Part shown: positions 51,756 through 60,508 of the stretch, in pieces
Position numbering within the stretch: position 1 is the stretch's first letter
How the letters are laid out: every line of letters starts with the position of its first letter
Position numbers and translations under genes: made by a program
Notes under the pieces: model-generated
The model's database searches: none
Seen by the model: only the letters and a program-made list of their open reading frames with translations
Told to the model about the DNA's origin: nothing
Assembly (NCBI GenBank): GCA_026014685.1
Contig: JAOZHW010000008.1
Coordinates: 62,001 to 126,000, forward strand
Direction of reading: 5' to 3'
From: Candidatus Bathyarchaeota archaeon
GTDB lineage: Archaea > Thermoproteota > Bathyarchaeia > Bathyarchaeales > Bathycorpusculaceae
Length of the DNA stretch: 64,000 nt

Positions 51756-52577
51756 TTAGTCGTCGTCGGGTTCTCTGTCTCTTAGGAGCGAAGCGATGGA
51801 TATGACTGCGGCTATGATGCTTACGATGAGGGCTGCATAGAGGATGGTGTTGTCTGCGTCCTTTCCAGCGGGACCCGCCGCACCCTTTGGACCTCTGTCT
51901 CCAGTAGCGCCTGTGTCGCCTTTGGGGCCTGTTAAATCTGGGACAGTTATGGCTGCGTTTGCTGTTGCGCCAGTCTGGGTTCCAGCAATTAGGGTGTAGT
52001 TGCCGCTTATACTTGTGGGAATTATGAGGGTTAGCGTGAAGTTGCCGAGTGTGTCTGTCACTGCGTAATCGGTAAAGTTGTAGGAGGAATAGGCGGTACC
52101 CAGCATTGTGAAGAAGACTATTTGTTTTGAACCGAAACCGCTGCCAACTACTTTGATGATGTTACTGTTGGCTGGCGAGACCGTTATTTTGGGGGTTGTT
52201 GAAATGGCGATGGTGTATTCTCTGGATGCAACCTGTGATGAGGTTTTAGCGTATACGTTGTATGTTCCGTATGTTGCGGGGGGTAAGGTGACTTCTTTTG
52301 AAAACATACCCTGAGGAGTGGTGGCTATGGATTCAGTGAAGTTGTATACGACTACTCCTGTGGTGGCGTTTACCAACGCAAGGTAAACAGGTTCGTTTGG
52401 GTCGAAGCCGTTGCCCACTACAGATATGACATTGGCGTTACTTGTGGGAACAACCATTAAGGTTGCCACAGTGGCTGCGCTTGCCGTTGCCAAAATGGGC
52501 ATAGATAGCATAACGCAGATCACTGCCAAGATTGAGAAGTTTTGAATTCTTTTGTTGATTCTTTGTTGTTTACTCAT
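51756..52577 (-). CDS. Surface protein with Ig-like repeats and collagen-like stalk
   Basis: The 273-residue protein has a signal peptide (about 14-34), two related Ig-like repeats (about 40-120 and 125-210; both contain S-N-x-I-x-V-V-G-x-G-F), then a collagen-like Gly-X-Y stretch (GPKGDTGATGDRGPKGAAGP, about 218-237). A C-terminal transmembrane helix (about 245-263) and an acidic tail (RDREPDDD) follow. It is encoded just downstream of a MacB-type permease on the same strand (13 bp apart), so it is probably part of that ABC system, as a membrane-anchored partner or cargo-contacting stalk. Confidence 0.8.
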   Translation of the reverse strand: MSKQQRINKRIQNFSILAVICVMLSMPILATASAATVATLMVVPTSNANVISVVGNGFDPNEPVYLALVNATTGVVVYNFTESIATTPQGMFSKEVTLPPATYGTYNVYAKTSSQVASREYTIAISTTPKITVSPANSNIIKVVGSGFGSKQIVFFTMLGTAYSSYNFTDYAVTDTLGNFTLTLIIPTSISGNYTLIAGTQTGATANAAITVPDLTGPKGDTGATGDRGPKGAAGPAGKDADNTILYAALIVSIIAAVISIASLLRDREPDDD

Positions 52578-52590
52578 TTTTTCACCTTCT

Positions 52591-53907
52591 TTACTCGTAT
52601 CTCAATGCCACTACGGGCTTGAGCTTAGATGCCTTCCAAGCGGGATACAAGGCAAAGATAACACTAACACCAACGCCGAAACCAAACGCACCTAAGAGTA
52701 CCATAGGACTAAGGACAGGCGTTATAGTGAATCCACCGCTTGAACCAAGCATACCTGACCCTAAGATGTTGGCAACGACAACGGCTAAGCCAAAGCCAGC
52801 GGCTATACCGATGACGGCACCCATGACGCCGATGATTGCGGATTCGCCAAGGAAAATCGACAGCACAGTTCGGCTCTTCATGCCTAATGCTTTGAGAATG
52901 CCTATTTCGCGGGTACGTTCAATCATCGAGACAATCATGATATTCATTATGCCAATGCCAGCAACCAGTAGCGAGATGCCTGCGATGCCGACGAGGAACA
53001 ATTGTATGGTGCTAAAGATTGAAGTCATCATGCTAAGCATTGACGTGGAGGACATGACGGAAACGTCAGAACCGTAGTAGTCTTTGATAGCCTCAGTCAC
53101 CGCATCGATGGTTGCCTCGGTGCTGTCGGACAGTTTAACCACTATCATACTGCATTTTGTGGACCCAAAGAAGTCTTGAGCTGACTCTATGGGTATGTAA
53201 ACGCCTGAATCAGAGGGCCCTGAGAGGCTTAAGCCGCCGATCTCTGCAAGCACACCGGAAACGGTTACCGTCATAGTCTCGTTTTTAGGCGGATAAGTTG
53301 TGGAGTTAGTCCATGTGATGTTAATCTTGTCGCCAGCACCGAAGTAGCTGGTTCCGTTGTCGTCTGGATCAACTACCCTTTCACCTACAATAACTTCGTC
53401 TTTATCTGGGTTGGTGGGTATGCTGCCGTCTTGTGTTATAAACGTGGAGCTATAGATTTGTTCATAAACTCCAAAATCAACCGCGTACAGTGTCACAGAC
53501 GAATTGAGGTCATCACTTTGGACATACCCAGTGCGACTTATGACTCCTGCGGTCAGTTCAATGTCGGTAGATAAGGAGCTAATTATTTCTGTATCGTTAA
53601 CGTAGAGTGCAAACCCTGAATCATCACTAGAAGCAGCAGCTCCGCCAAACCCTGAACCGCGACTTTGAGACCCGCTGTTGCTCATAAACCCTGCGAGGCC
53701 ACCACTTCCAGCAGTCACAACTAAGGTGTCAGCGGACAAACCCTCGTTTAACTGGCTGGTTAGCGATGCCTCCAATCCAGAGGTGATGGATAGCAAAGCC
53801 ACAATAGCAGCGATACCTATCACTACACCTAAAGTTGTCAATCCCGCCCTAAGCTTACGAAGCTTAATGGCATTAAAAGAATAACCGAAAACATCCAGTC
53901 TTCTCAT
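52591..53907 (-). CDS. MacB-type ABC transporter permease
   Basis: The 438-residue permease has the four-helix MacB plan: one N-terminal helix (LRAGLTTLGVVIGIAAIVALLSITSGLE, ending in the conserved SGLE), a large extracellular domain (about 45-290), then three FtsX helices (about 310-340, 355-390, 405-430). RTREIGILKALGMKSRTVL is the conserved coupling region. It is in one operon with the ATPase upstream (one base apart after frame correction) and the collagen-repeat protein downstream. Confidence 0.93.
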   Translation of the reverse strand: MRRLDVFGYSFNAIKLRKLRAGLTTLGVVIGIAAIVALLSITSGLEASLTSQLNEGLSADTLVVTAGSGGLAGFMSNSGSQSRGSGFGGAAASSDDSGFALYVNDTEIISSLSTDIELTAGVISRTGYVQSDDLNSSVTLYAVDFGVYEQIYSSTFITQDGSIPTNPDKDEVIVGERVVDPDDNGTSYFGAGDKINITWTNSTTYPPKNETMTVTVSGVLAEIGGLSLSGPSDSGVYIPIESAQDFFGSTKCSMIVVKLSDSTEATIDAVTEAIKDYYGSDVSVMSSTSMLSMMTSIFSTIQLFLVGIAGISLLVAGIGIMNIMIVSMIERTREIGILKALGMKSRTVLSIFLGESAIIGVMGAVIGIAAGFGLAVVVANILGSGMLGSSGGFTITPVLSPMVLLGAFGFGVGVSVIFALYPAWKASKLKPVVALRYE

Positions 53908-53908
53908 C

Positions 53909-54593
53909 TTAATTCACCACTTCCTCAGCTATTTTACCATCAAACATTTTGATGGTTCTTTTAGCCTCATAAGCGAGCTTCTCATCGTGCGTGACCATGA
54001 TTATGCTGACTTTTTTTTTCAACGTTTAACATGTGGATTAAATCCAGCAAATCCCGCGCCGTCTTGGAGTCCACGTTGCCAGTCGGCTCATCTAAGAGAA
54101 GAAACGCTGGATCGTTAGCTAACGCACGTGCAATTGCTACACGCTGTTGCTGCCCACCGCTTAATTCAGCAGGTTTATGCTTCATTCGTTCTTTGAGACC
54201 TACAGTTTCAAGTAGCTCGATTGCCCGTCGGCGTCTCCTCCGGGGACCTACGTTAGCTATTGACATTGATAACTCGACGTTGTCGCGGGCGCTTAATCTT
54301 GGAATTAGGTTGAAGAATTGGAAAACAAACCCTATTTTAAGTCGCAGTTCTGAAAGTTGATTATCATTGAGTTTTGCGACGTCTAAGCCATCGATCAAAA
54401 GCCTGCCAGACGTCGGTTTATCTAATGCTCCGATAAGATTGAGCATTGTTGACTTGCCGCTTCCAGACGGCCCCAGAATTGAAACGAATTCGCCGGCGGC
54501 GACAGTGAGGTTTACCCCTCGGAGGGCTTCGACCGGCACTTTTCCAAGCATATAGGTTTTCTTCAAATCTATAGCTTCAACTATTGCTACCAT
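53909..54593 (-). CDS. ABC transporter ATP-binding protein, MacB/LolD type, frame broken at a homopolymer
   Basis: From ATG 54593 (GAGGT seven bases upstream) it has Walker A GPSGSGKST, signature LSGGQQQR, Walker B LLLDEPTGNVD. Near the end a run of nine A on the coding strand (T run 54011-54019) puts the frame off: as written it ends with a foreign tail SQHNHGHAR. With eight A it continues VSIIMVTHDEKLAYEAKRTI, restoring the H-loop, and stops at 53909, one base before the permease ATG. The exact fit argues for a sequence error or for slippage at the run rather than a dead gene. Confidence 0.88.
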
Positions 54594-54890
54594 GTGTTTT
54601 ACCTCATTTTTTCTAATATATTTGATAGCAATATATTGTGGTGGCTTAAAAGGCGGACTCATTCCGAGGGAGTTAAAACAGCAGAGCAAATTCTAAGTAA
54701 AATAGCGTGCAAAAGCAAACATGATTGGGTAATGATGGAAACCAAGAAGAGACCGTATGATAAAGGGGAGTTGCCTTGGGCAGGATTTGGGTTTTGGGTT
54801 CGGTCTCTTCTTGATAATCCATGGTTGATAGCTACTATTTTGGAAACATAAAAAGCGAACTCACCGCGGGGGAGCACCAAAAACAGGTAA

Positions 54891-55187
54891 TCAAGTTCTA
54901 AGACCTAAACGGGGAAATTTAAGTTGCCCAACGTACTTCATTATCCATTGAACAAAATCATCGTAGGCTTTAGAACCTTCTTTAGTTAAACTCACAAGGC
55001 CATCCTCATCAACTGTAACGAACCCTTTTTCAGACATCCAAGCTAAATACTTCACTAACTTATCATAGGCGAGTCCCGTGGAGGTAGCGAGGGCAGTTTT
55101 ATTCATCTTGTTTTTCTCTTTCAACGCCTTAATTATTCTGGCGATGACGTAAAGATCTGGCTTAGAACTCAGCTCTCCTAAGCTCAA
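54891..55187 (-). CDS. Winged-helix transcriptional regulator
   Basis: The 98-residue winged helix-turn-helix protein reads VIARIIKALKEKNKMNKTALATSTGL, then YDKLVKYLAWMSEKGFVTVDEDGLVSLTKEGSKAYDDFV. The size and pattern are those of small archaeal regulators of the MarR/PadR-like kind. It overlaps the upstream membrane protein gene by 26 bases and lies upstream of the ABC operon, so it may control either. The 54690-54890 stretch between holds the ABC promoter (TATA-like AATATATT near 54620-54640) and no supported gene. Confidence 0.8.
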   Translation of the reverse strand: MSLGELSSKPDLYVIARIIKALKEKNKMNKTALATSTGLAYDKLVKYLAWMSEKGFVTVDEDGLVSLTKEGSKAYDDFVQWIMKYVGQLKFPRLGLRT

Positions 55188-55854
55188 CGCTAAACCACCG
55201 CAACTCCCAAAGTAGATTATCCAAAGCCCTAATCTGCCTATATCGCCTCGAAAAGTCTTTTCTCAAAAGTAGATAAACAACCAAAAATGAAACCAACCAT
55301 AAAAGTGGGGGTCCGCCAAAAAAAGCCTCACGCAAAACAAGGAAAGACACAACGTTACCCACAAGACCTACCGCGAATATTGTGATAATCCAATAAGCGA
55401 AAATTTTCATAAAACTGTAGATAGCATAGCCGACTCGCCCGGATGAAATTTCGTCAAAAGTTTTATCCCAATCGAGTTCCGTCAAAATTTTTATAGCCGA
55501 CGGAAAACCACCTGAAAGCTCAGCTTTCCATTCACCAGTCTTGATCGAGTTTACTTTTTTTCTAATGTAGAAAACACCCGCTGCGATCCCGCCGATTGGG
55601 ATAAGCAGAGATAAAAACGCTCCCAGCAAAATATGCGGCCTATCAAGCGGAATGACTAGATTTATGAAGCCTATAGATGCTGCAACCGCAAAAAAAATTA
55701 TGATTGAGCCCCCCACAATCAGGGCAAATTTCTTCAAAGAAGCAGAAAGCGCGTTGTATTTTTTAACTTGGTCTAGAGTCTCCATTAAGTCAGCTACTTT
55801 TGTGACGACGTTTTCTTCTGTTAACTGCATGGTTTGAGCGGTTTTTTCTCCCAT
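55162..55854 (-). CDS. Membrane protein of unknown function
   Basis: The 230-residue protein has an N-terminal cytosolic helix (1-40), a membrane hairpin (about 43-64 and 72-97), a soluble segment (100-140) and two more membrane helices (about 142-168 and 176-195), ending in a basic amphipathic region. It overlaps the winged-helix gene and is likely its co-expressed partner, a common archaeal pairing of membrane protein plus regulator. Family not recognised. A 6-bp inverted repeat GTTCTC/GAGAAC at 56036-56051 is the only feature I see in the gap upstream. Confidence 0.65.
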   Translation of the reverse strand: MGEKTAQTMQLTEENVVTKVADLMETLDQVKKYNALSASLKKFALIVGGSIIIFFAVAASIGFINLVIPLDRPHILLGAFLSLLIPIGGIAAGVFYIRKKVNSIKTGEWKAELSGGFPSAIKILTELDWDKTFDEISSGRVGYAIYSFMKIFAYWIITIFAVGLVGNVVSFLVLREAFFGGPPLLWLVSFLVVYLLLRKDFSRRYRQIRALDNLLWELRWFSVELRRAEF

Positions 55855-56088
55855 ACGTTACATCGGAGGCTCCAGCCGATGGCTTGTGACTGCATTAAGG
55901 TAAAGTTAGGTGATATAAATGGAACTCACTCCGAATGAGGCATAATCACTGTTATTCTTTCGCCACTATTAGGGCTTTCTTAAGGTGTCTGTCTGCTGCA
56001 ACCAAAAGCTCATTTAGAAAAAGCTGACAAAACAGTTCTCTATTGAGAACCTGAAATATTAATAAGGGCTGAGTCCGCAACTACCCCT

Positions 56089-56556
56089 ATGCCTAAACCC
56101 CAAAAAACGCAGCCCAAACAGAAAACAAAACCAAAAGCCAAACCTGAAAACCAAACCCCCAGCTTCACAGCTAAAAAATCCTACTGGGTTATGCTGACGG
56201 CTGTGTTTGTTGTGGTTTCCGCAGTTTTTGGGGTTACCCTGAATTTGGGTTTAGAAAAGACGGTGGTGTTGGCGGCGACGTTTGCGGTGATTATTGGCGT
56301 TATAGGCTTTATCCGCACCAGCCCCTCTGTTTTGTCGATTAGCAAGCGGATGACGGTTATCTTTGTAGGTGCCTCGTTCATCGGTTTCGGCATATGGGCG
56401 GTGACGGCTTTGGTGTTTATGCCCCAGATGGTTGCATTGGACATCTTCTTCGTGGTTTCAAGTTTGGCGGTTTGCTTAGCCTTTGGAGCCTTGATTGGAG
56501 ATTTGCTTGGCAGAGTTCGCAGAGTACAACAGCGACTTTTCCCCCAGAACCTTTAA
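56089..56556 (+). CDS. Membrane protein with basic N-terminal tail
   Basis: The product is 155 residues. A 30-residue lysine-, glutamine- and proline-rich start (KPQKTQPKQKTKPKAKPENQ) precedes four hydrophobic helices (about 34-52, 58-75, 87-108 and 112-135). The family is not recognised. The basic tail would be cytosolic and could bind nucleic acid or lipid headgroups. It lies 46 bp upstream of the glutamate-ligase gene on the same strand. Confidence 0.65.
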   Translation: MPKPQKTQPKQKTKPKAKPENQTPSFTAKKSYWVMLTAVFVVVSAVFGVTLNLGLEKTVVLAATFAVIIGVIGFIRTSPSVLSISKRMTVIFVGASFIGFGIWAVTALVFMPQMVALDIFFVVSSLAVCLAFGALIGDLLGRVRRVQQRLFPQNL

Positions 56557-56602
56557 GAAGGAAAACCCTTTGCATGTTTTAAGCATCTAAGGACAGACCC
56601 CA

Positions 56603-57481
56603 ATGAAAATTGGCATAATGACACGGAACCCTGAAGCTTGGAGCAGTAGCCAAGTCCGCGAAGCACTCACAAACCGCGGCATCGCCTATGAATGTTTTAC
56701 TTTTCCTCGACTAGTTGCACGGCTGGCGTATCGACCTTACTTCAAAGTTAACGAAATAAGCATCCTAGACGATTTGGATGCGCTCATCATTCGCCCCATC
56801 GGACGCGGCAGCCTCGAAGAGCTAGTGTTCCGCATGGACATGCTCTACAAGCTTGAACGCAAAGGCTTCTACATGGTAAACCCCCCCACAGCGATTGAGC
56901 ATTGCGTCGACAAATACGACATCCTCGCACTTTTGGAAGATGTAGGCGTCCCCGTCCCCCGAACGTTGGCAACTGAAAGCGTTAATGAAGCCCTAAAAGC
57001 CTTCCATGAACTCGGCGGCGACGTCGTCGTCAAACCCATCTTCGGCAGCCGCGGACAAGGAGCCACACGCGTCAACGACATAGACATAGCCGACACGATA
57101 TTCAAAGCCATAACCTTCCATCACGGCGTCATATACATGCAGGAATTCGTTGACCATGGCTTTAGCGACATCCGTGCCTTCGTCTTGGGCGACCAAGTTA
57201 TCGCTTCGATGCGGCGCATTGCGACGGGGTGGAAGACCAATTATAGCCGAGGCGCCAAACCTGCGCCGACAGAGATAAGCGACGAATTCAAAGAACTCGC
57301 AGTTAAAGCCGCTAAAGCGGTGGGTTGCAAAGTTGCAGGCGTAGACATTCTCGAAGGGCCAAAAGGGCCCTGCATCGTGGACGTGAATAGTCAACCAGGC
57401 TGGAAAGGGCTACAGGTCGTATCGAAAGTCAACATTGCAGATGAAATCGTCAAGTTCGTGTTGTCTGAACTCAAAAAGTAG
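56603..57481 (+). CDS. RimK-family ATP-grasp glutamate ligase (MptN-like)
   Basis: The 292-residue ATP-grasp ligase has DALIIRPIGRGSLEE, the ATP-binding VVVKPIFGSRGQGATRV and YMQEFVDHG, and the metal-site IVDVNSQPGWKGLQ. In methanogens close relatives add alpha-glutamate to tetrahydromethanopterin (MptN) or gamma-glutamate to coenzyme F420 (CofF). Because Bathyarchaeia use tetrahydromethanopterin-type C1 carriers, MptN is my preferred role, but RimK or LysX-like activity is not excluded. It overlaps the convergent PurM-fold gene by 11 bases. Confidence 0.85.
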   Translation: MKIGIMTRNPEAWSSSQVREALTNRGIAYECFTFPRLVARLAYRPYFKVNEISILDDLDALIIRPIGRGSLEELVFRMDMLYKLERKGFYMVNPPTAIEHCVDKYDILALLEDVGVPVPRTLATESVNEALKAFHELGGDVVVKPIFGSRGQGATRVNDIDIADTIFKAITFHHGVIYMQEFVDHGFSDIRAFVLGDQVIASMRRIATGWKTNYSRGAKPAPTEISDEFKELAVKAAKAVGCKVAGVDILEGPKGPCIVDVNSQPGWKGLQVVSKVNIADEIVKFVLSELKK

Positions 57482-58469
57482 TGGCCATCATGGCTGTGTA
57501 GGGGTCGTCAGCGTGCTCTGGAAAAGCCGCCTCACTTTGCCCTTTAGCTATAATACGGTCTTTGTATTCGGTGAATTGCCCGATAAAGTAGCCCCTAAGC
57601 CCCAACCCTTCAAGAGTCTGTAACGCCGCTCTTTTTGCTTTGGGTTCTACCGCAGCCAAAATCGTCCCAGTCGAAGACATAGCCAACAATTGCGCGTCAC
57701 TTAAATCAAAATGCCTCTGCAACACCAAAGCTTCCGGTTGTATGGCAATTTTGTTCCAGTCCACTTCGAAACCGAGTTTTGAAGCCCCCGCAAGCTCGTT
57801 TAGCGCCGCAACAAACCCGCCCTCCGTCGCATCATGCATGGCATGCACCCCCTCAACCTCTGCAAGTGACAAGGCTTCTTTTACGCAGCTCTGCATAGAT
57901 ACAAGTTCGCTGTATTCCGCGGGGTTTTTGGAGCTGAAAAGGTTTTGGGCCGCTTCTTTGTGGGCAAGCGCGAAGTTTGTGACTGTTTCCAGTCCAAGCG
58001 GCTTGGTGCACAGAATCAGATCACCTGCTTTTGCGTCGCCCGAGGTTATCAACCGCGCGGGTTTGACTGTGCCGTAGACGGTGCAGACTCCGACGAGATC
58101 GTTTAAGCTGTCGTACATACCTGTGTGGCCACGCACTATGGCTATGTCAAGTTCGTCAGCGGCTTGGCAGGTTTGCTGCATGGCACGTTGGAAACGGACG
58201 GGGTCGGTGGGGCGGGGTCCAAGCAGGGTAACGGTGCAGAATTCGGGTTTGGCGCCTGAGAGTGCGACGTCGGAGGCGGCGTAGTTGATGAGTAACCAAC
58301 CGAACCATTCCTCAGGCACACCCGTGCAGGGGTCTGCAGCAACGACGAGGTACTGGTCGCCTATGCGGTGAACTCCCGCGTCGTAGCCGATTAACGGCGG
58401 AACAACTACGCGTTCGTCGGGTTTTATGCACTGTAACAGTGCCTTTAGTTTTTCTCCAGACAGCTTCAC
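57471..58469 (-). CDS. AIR-synthase/PurM-fold protein (ThiL/HypE superfamily)
   Basis: The 332-residue protein has a PurM-like N-terminal half with GYDAGVHRIGDQYLVVAADP, NYAASDVALSGAKPEFCTVTLL (DVA motif near the active site) and IVRGHTGMYDSLND. The C-terminal half has HDATEGGFVAALNELAGAS and GTILAAVEP. The family includes PurM, PurL, HypE, SelD and ThiL, all binding ATP or phosphorylated substrates; HypE's C-terminal Cys is absent. It is only 15 bp behind thiT, under the same TPP riboswitch, so a thiamine-related kinase role is plausible. Confidence 0.8.
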   Translation of the reverse strand: MKLSGEKLKALLQCIKPDERVVVPPLIGYDAGVHRIGDQYLVVAADPCTGVPEEWFGWLLINYAASDVALSGAKPEFCTVTLLGPRPTDPVRFQRAMQQTCQAADELDIAIVRGHTGMYDSLNDLVGVCTVYGTVKPARLITSGDAKAGDLILCTKPLGLETVTNFALAHKEAAQNLFSSKNPAEYSELVSMQSCVKEALSLAEVEGVHAMHDATEGGFVAALNELAGASKLGFEVDWNKIAIQPEALVLQRHFDLSDAQLLAMSSTGTILAAVEPKAKRAALQTLEGLGLRGYFIGQFTEYKDRIIAKGQSEAAFPEHADDPYTAMMATTF

Positions 58470-58484
58470 GCCAAATGCGCTCCT

Positions 58485-59048
58485 CTACAGGTATGCCTTT
58501 AACACTTTAGTTTTCTGCAACAGGAAGAGTATAAATCCGCTTACAGCCAACTCAGGCAAGAGGTAGCTGCCGTTATAGACGGATGAGTAGATGATTGGGT
58601 CTATGCCGGGGGCGTAGATGGGTGCCCAATAGATTACACCCGAAGTGAAGTGCATCACAAACCGCAACCCGATCCCAACTGCCGCGCCCACGACAGGCCA
58701 CTTCTGAAAGAAACCCGCTAACCCCAACACGCCAAACGCCAAGGGGTAATCGAGCAGGACTTGGATGGGGTCGATTGCATAGGGCAATAGCATGAATTGT
58801 ATGCCACCATAGATTGTACCCGTGACCACTCCAACTATTGGGCCTCGTCTGAGTGAGAGCCACAAAATCGGCACCATCGACGCCAACGTGATTGAGCCGC
58901 CTTGAGGCATGACGTAGATGACTATGGTGCTCAACGCGGTTGCCAACGCGGTGAAGATGGCGATTTCAGCTAAAACACGTGGGTTTCTAAAGGACTGATA
59001 ATATTTACTGTTTTGTTTTATAGAGTCTAGATGGTTGTTTGTTTTCAC
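58485..59048 (-). CDS. thiT: Thiamine ECF transporter substrate-binding subunit ThiT
   Basis: The 187-residue membrane protein has about six helices. Typical ThiT/YuaJ segments: LAEIAIFTALATALSTIV, GGSITLASMVPILWLSLRRGPIVGVVTGTIYGGIQF, YPLAFGVLGLAGFF and VMHFTSGVIYWAPIY (thiamine-binding loop). It works with a shared EcfA/EcfT energising module, not encoded here. It starts at GTG 59048, directly after the TPP riboswitch; the riboswitch's GGAGGG is the Shine-Dalgarno. Confidence 0.93.
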   Translation of the reverse strand: MKTNNHLDSIKQNSKYYQSFRNPRVLAEIAIFTALATALSTIVIYVMPQGGSITLASMVPILWLSLRRGPIVGVVTGTIYGGIQFMLLPYAIDPIQVLLDYPLAFGVLGLAGFFQKWPVVGAAVGIGLRFVMHFTSGVIYWAPIYAPGIDPIIYSSVYNGSYLLPELAVSGFILFLLQKTKVLKAYL

Positions 59049-59050
59049 TT

Positions 59051-59144
59051 AAGGTTTCCCTCCGCCAGTATTACCTGGTTCAGGTTCACAGGGTCGACGC
59101 CGCTTTAGGCATCCTCTCAGCCGGGTCTTTCCCAGCTCCCCAAG
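59051..59144 (-). promoter_or_regulatory. TPP (THI-box) riboswitch
   Basis: On the minus strand the conserved blocks appear in order: GGGGAGC, GGCTGAGAGG, GACCC with TGAACCTGAACC, GGTAATAC and GGCGGAGGGAAA. These are the THI element of the TPP riboswitch. Its last conserved block contains GGAGGG, about ten bases before the GTG start of thiT, so ligand binding should hide the ribosome-binding site and shut off translation. A TATA-like ACTAATATTTC lies about 25 bp upstream. Archaeal examples are known from Thermoplasma relatives. Confidence 0.93.
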
Positions 59145-59210
59145 AACAAAAATCTAAACCTACACGCGAAATATTAGTTTTACCATTCCAACCCAGATCA
59201 ATGCGGGGGA

Positions 59211-59621
59211 TTACTTGGGCAGGGGCTTGACCAGCACCACCATCAAGTCCTGTGTAACCGTTGACACCTTAATTTCTAACCCCAAATCCGAATAAACCGC
59301 GCCGACCACTGCGGGAAAAGACCGTGTCTGCTCCAAGTTCTTGGCCACATAGAACAGGCCTGACTCATCAGAAGGAGACATACGGTAGCTGAAAACATAC
59401 GAGTCTCCATTGTGCTGATATGTCTGTGAGGTGCCAGGAACCAGACTCAAAGTGGTGTATTGAGAGTCTGAACCGTTTGAGCTTTGAAAGAAGGAGGATA
59501 TGGCTGGTGCCTGCCAAACCAAAACCACGACGCCTACCGCAATCAGAAAGCCGATTATTAGGAGTTCGTAGAGTAAGGTTTTCTTCTTAGAATTAAAGTT
59601 GAATGATAAAGTCCGCGGCAT
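59211..59621 (-). CDS. Membrane-anchored extracellular protein
   Basis: The 136-residue protein has a basic start (FNFNSKKKTLLYELL), one transmembrane helix (about 16-36) and an extracellular domain of about 95 residues (SQYTTLSLVPGTSQTYQHNG, ESGLFYVAKNLEQTRSFPAV, TQDLMVVLVKPLPK). No known domain recognised. It lies between the TPP riboswitch and the membrane-bound winged-helix gene on the same strand, about 100 bp from each. Confidence 0.6.
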   Translation of the reverse strand: MPRTLSFNFNSKKKTLLYELLIIGFLIAVGVVVLVWQAPAISSFFQSSNGSDSQYTTLSLVPGTSQTYQHNGDSYVFSYRMSPSDESGLFYVAKNLEQTRSFPAVVGAVYSDLGLEIKVSTVTQDLMVVLVKPLPK

Positions 59622-59717
59622 TGGTGTTCTATTTTGTTAAGGCGGCAAACCTAAAAAACCTGTTCTCCAACACAAGAGATCGATTGTTCTCAGAATTGGT
59701 AAGTTGATTTCGGTTTT

Positions 59718-60452
59718 TTAGGTAAATCCTGCTTTTTCGTCCAGCCACACCAGCCACTTTGGCTTGTTGAAACCATTACGTTTGCCAACCCAATAACCCC
59801 AAACTGCACCAATCGCAGGAGCAACAAATATCATAAAAACAGCATACTCAGCAGAAAAAAAATACCGTAAAAGATTTCTAGCAAAAGTAACCAGAATCAA
59901 AAGTACCCCAAAAAAGGACAAAACGAAACCCAGCCATGCGCCGCCCAATGGGTAAGCAATACGCATGCGCTTCTTCATCCGCTCGGAGCCTGGAGCAGGC
60001 GGATTAACCATCATCATGTATCCAAAATACGACATCGGCAACCCCATGGCACAGCTAATACAAGCTTGAATAAGCCGCGTGTAATCAACTGTACCCAAAA
60101 AATAGAATACGACAACACTTGCCAAAAGTACAATTTGGCCCATTGCCAAAAGAAACCAGTAAATTTTTTGGGCTCTCCGTTTTCGAGCTAAGTCTGATTC
60201 TGCAGGGAAATTGTAGAGAACCGAATAAGCCACTTTTCCCTTATCGGTTAGCTCATATTGACCAGTGTCGTTTTTTGCGATGAGGTCGCCTAGAACTTTT
60301 ATGTGATAGTTGAGGAGTCCTGTGCTTCCTGTTTCTGAGGCTTCCAGTAGTTCAGTGTAGCTGACTCTTCCTTTGTGTTGAAGAATCTTGATTATTTTTT
60401 GTCTGTTCTCGTCTTTTAGGATCTTGTAGAGAGAGGAAAGCCCAGCGCTCAT
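59718..60452 (-). CDS. Membrane-bound winged-helix regulator
   Basis: The product is 244 residues. Residues 1-80 are an ArsR-like winged helix (LYKILKDENRQKIIKILQHKG, ELLEASETGSTGLLNYHIKVLGDL, GQYELTDKGKVAY). Then four membrane helices follow (about 96-118, 124-144, 166-190, 200-222). This arrangement of an N-terminal DNA-binding domain and C-terminal membrane helices is frequent in archaea and suggests a one-component membrane sensor. A palindrome lies just upstream (60487-60508), possibly its own operator. Confidence 0.85.
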   Translation of the reverse strand: MSAGLSSLYKILKDENRQKIIKILQHKGRVSYTELLEASETGSTGLLNYHIKVLGDLIAKNDTGQYELTDKGKVAYSVLYNFPAESDLARKRRAQKIYWFLLAMGQIVLLASVVVFYFLGTVDYTRLIQACISCAMGLPMSYFGYMMMVNPPAPGSERMKKRMRIAYPLGGAWLGFVLSFFGVLLILVTFARNLLRYFFSAEYAVFMIFVAPAIGAVWGYWVGKRNGFNKPKWLVWLDEKAGFT

Positions 60453-60486
60453 AAAAATAAAACTGTGTTCTTATAATTTAGGGTTT

Positions 60487-60508
60487 TTTGACTGCGAAAA
60501 TAGTCAAA
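60487..60508. promoter_or_regulatory. Palindrome upstream of the membrane-bound regulator
   Basis: TTTGACT (60487-60493) and AGTCAAA (60502-60508) are exact complements across an 8-base spacer, 35 bases upstream of the regulator start. The half-site TTGACT also occurs, in the opposite arrangement, in the operators at 20.1 and 47.9 kb. Autoregulation is plausible. The rest of the gap 60509-60716 shows no supported gene. Confidence 0.4.

Noticed and set aside
54594-54851. Plus-strand 85-codon frame upstream of the ABC operon
   Set aside because: It runs through the promoter of the divergent ABC genes, has no ribosome-binding site, and its composition does not look like a folded protein.
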